Positions 13,811-14,621 of a DNA stretch of 14,621 nt are shown one piece after another. How positions within the stretch are numbered: position 1 is the stretch's first letter; the number at the start of each line of letters is the position of its first letter. This stretch comes from Spirochaetaceae bacterium. Lineage in GTDB: Bacteria; Spirochaetota; Spirochaetia; Treponematales; Breznakiellaceae. The notes beneath the pieces are model-generated. The model had not been told where the DNA came from, made no database searches, and saw only the letters and a list, made by a program, of their open reading frames with translations. A program made the position numbers and the translations under genes. The stretch covers positions 1 to 14,621 of the forward strand of contig JAIRTD010000121.1 of the NCBI GenBank assembly GCA_031255115.1. The letters are read 5' to 3'.

Positions 13811-14621
13811 AAAAAGGGGTGTTTTTTTGTCTCTGCGTATTCTTTACGCTTTCCGGTCTCATGGCCGATGAGCAAAAGTCCGTCGAAGATCAGCGCCGGG
13901 ATACTCTTCGATACGGGACCGAAAACGAAATCGCCGAACTTATTCGGATTCTCCGCGCCGAAAACAGCGAGAGCCTTGATCCCGAAATTATCGAGACGGC
14001 GCAGGTCATAAAAAACGGCCGCATACTTGCGGGGATATTTGGTTTTTTTGCCGAACGGGACAAGGGCGGCCTCGAAGAAAAGGCCAGGGACATTCTCGAA
14101 TTTTGGGATGAACAGCTCCCCGAAGCGGTACGCGGCGCCCTGGATTATCTGGGGCAGCGCCAGGATACGGCAGCGGTCGAAATGATTATGGCCCTTGTTG
14201 ACGACGGGGATTTACGGTATATGAACAACGCCGTACGGGCCCTGGGCAGGGTAGGGCTTATGGACCAAGACAGAAACGGGACCATAGCCGATTACCTCAT
14301 CTCATATTTTGAAGATAAGATGCCGAGCGACGACACGGCGCGGGAAATAATCACCGCCCTCGGCAGTCTTGAAAACCCCAGGGCCGTCTCCTTCCTCACG
14401 GGTATTGCCGGCAACAATGACGAAAGATCCTCGCGCCGCATAACGGCTCTCCAGGCCCTGTCCAAAATAGGCGACCGGGAAGGACTCGGCGTGGTGCTCG
14501 AAACCCTCCAGTCCTCCGACCCCAATGTACGGGCCGCCGCGGTCGCCGCCTTGGGACCCTTTGAGGGCAGGAACGTTGACCAGGCAATACTCGAGGCTTT
14601 TCGGGATACCTATTACCGGAG
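13807..14621 (+). CDS. Exported HEAT-repeat protein, 3' end outside the window
   Basis: An open frame from ATG 13807 to the right edge, 271 codons without a stop. The first 20 residues form a Sec signal peptide: Lys2-Lys3, a hydrophobic core with two cysteines, and a likely cleavage after GLMA before DEQ. Neither cysteine sits at a lipobox cleavage site, so a periplasmic protein is more likely than a lipoprotein. From about residue 105 the chain shows paired amphipathic helices of HEAT type, such as NNAVRALGRVG, AREIITALGSLENPRAV, ITALQALSKIGDREGL and VRAAAVAALGPFEG. Such repeats bind proteins; no enzyme motif is seen. A strong AGGAGG (13794-13799) and an ATGA overlap with tgt tie it to the operon. 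Specific function unknown. Confidence 0.85.
   Translation, partial: MKKGVFFCLCVFFTLSGLMADEQKSVEDQRRDTLRYGTENEIAELIRILRAENSESLDPEIIETAQVIKNGRILAGIFGFFAERDKGGLEEKARDILEFWDEQLPEAVRGALDYLGQRQDTAAVEMIMALVDDGDLRYMNNAVRALGRVGLMDQDRNGTIADYLISYFEDKMPSDDTAREIITALGSLENPRAVSFLTGIAGNNDERSSRRITALQALSKIGDREGLGVVLETLQSSDPNVRAAAVAALGPFEGRNVDQAILEAFRDTYYR

Overview
The window reads as a chromosomal housekeeping segment of a spirochaete, most likely a treponeme with a fairly GC-rich genome. This is inferred from gene order and product style: rimP-nusA-infB-rbfA-truB-ribF-rpsO-pnp-dut-lptF-lptG-tgt, followed by a HEAT-repeat secretory protein, which is the arrangement I associate with Treponema. No 16S gene or other marker is present to prove it. 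Every credible gene is on the + strand. Codons favour G/C at third positions, yet ATA isoleucine codons are common even in translation genes.

Layout. Positions 1-297 hold the C-terminal end of a GntP-family permease. Positions 298-584 are non-coding and regulatory: an imperfect hairpin, a perfect 9-bp inverted repeat abutting a TTGACA box, a promoter-like element, and a strong intrinsic terminator about 100 bases before the rimP start. From 585 to the right edge the genes are packed with short gaps or overlaps, and no convincing terminator separates them, so one long operon or a set of nested transcripts is likely.

Function. The first block serves 30S maturation (RimP, RbfA), transcription elongation and termination (NusA), initiation (IF2) and tRNA modification (TruB). 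Next come an FAD-synthesis protein (RibF), ribosomal protein S15 and polynucleotide phosphorylase. The third block is dUTPase, the two LptF/LptG envelope-export permeases, tRNA-guanine transglycosylase, and an exported HEAT-repeat protein cut by the window edge. The last four genes are joined by 1-4-base start/stop overlaps.

No obviously new multi-gene system, mobile element, CRISPR array or structural RNA gene was found. The points most worth a second look are the terminator in the rimP-nusA leader (a candidate NusA attenuator), a NusA with an acidic tail and a four-cysteine zinc ribbon, a RibF whose riboflavin kinase half looks degenerate, and LptF/LptG homologues, with an enlarged LptF, in a lineage thought to lack classical LPS.
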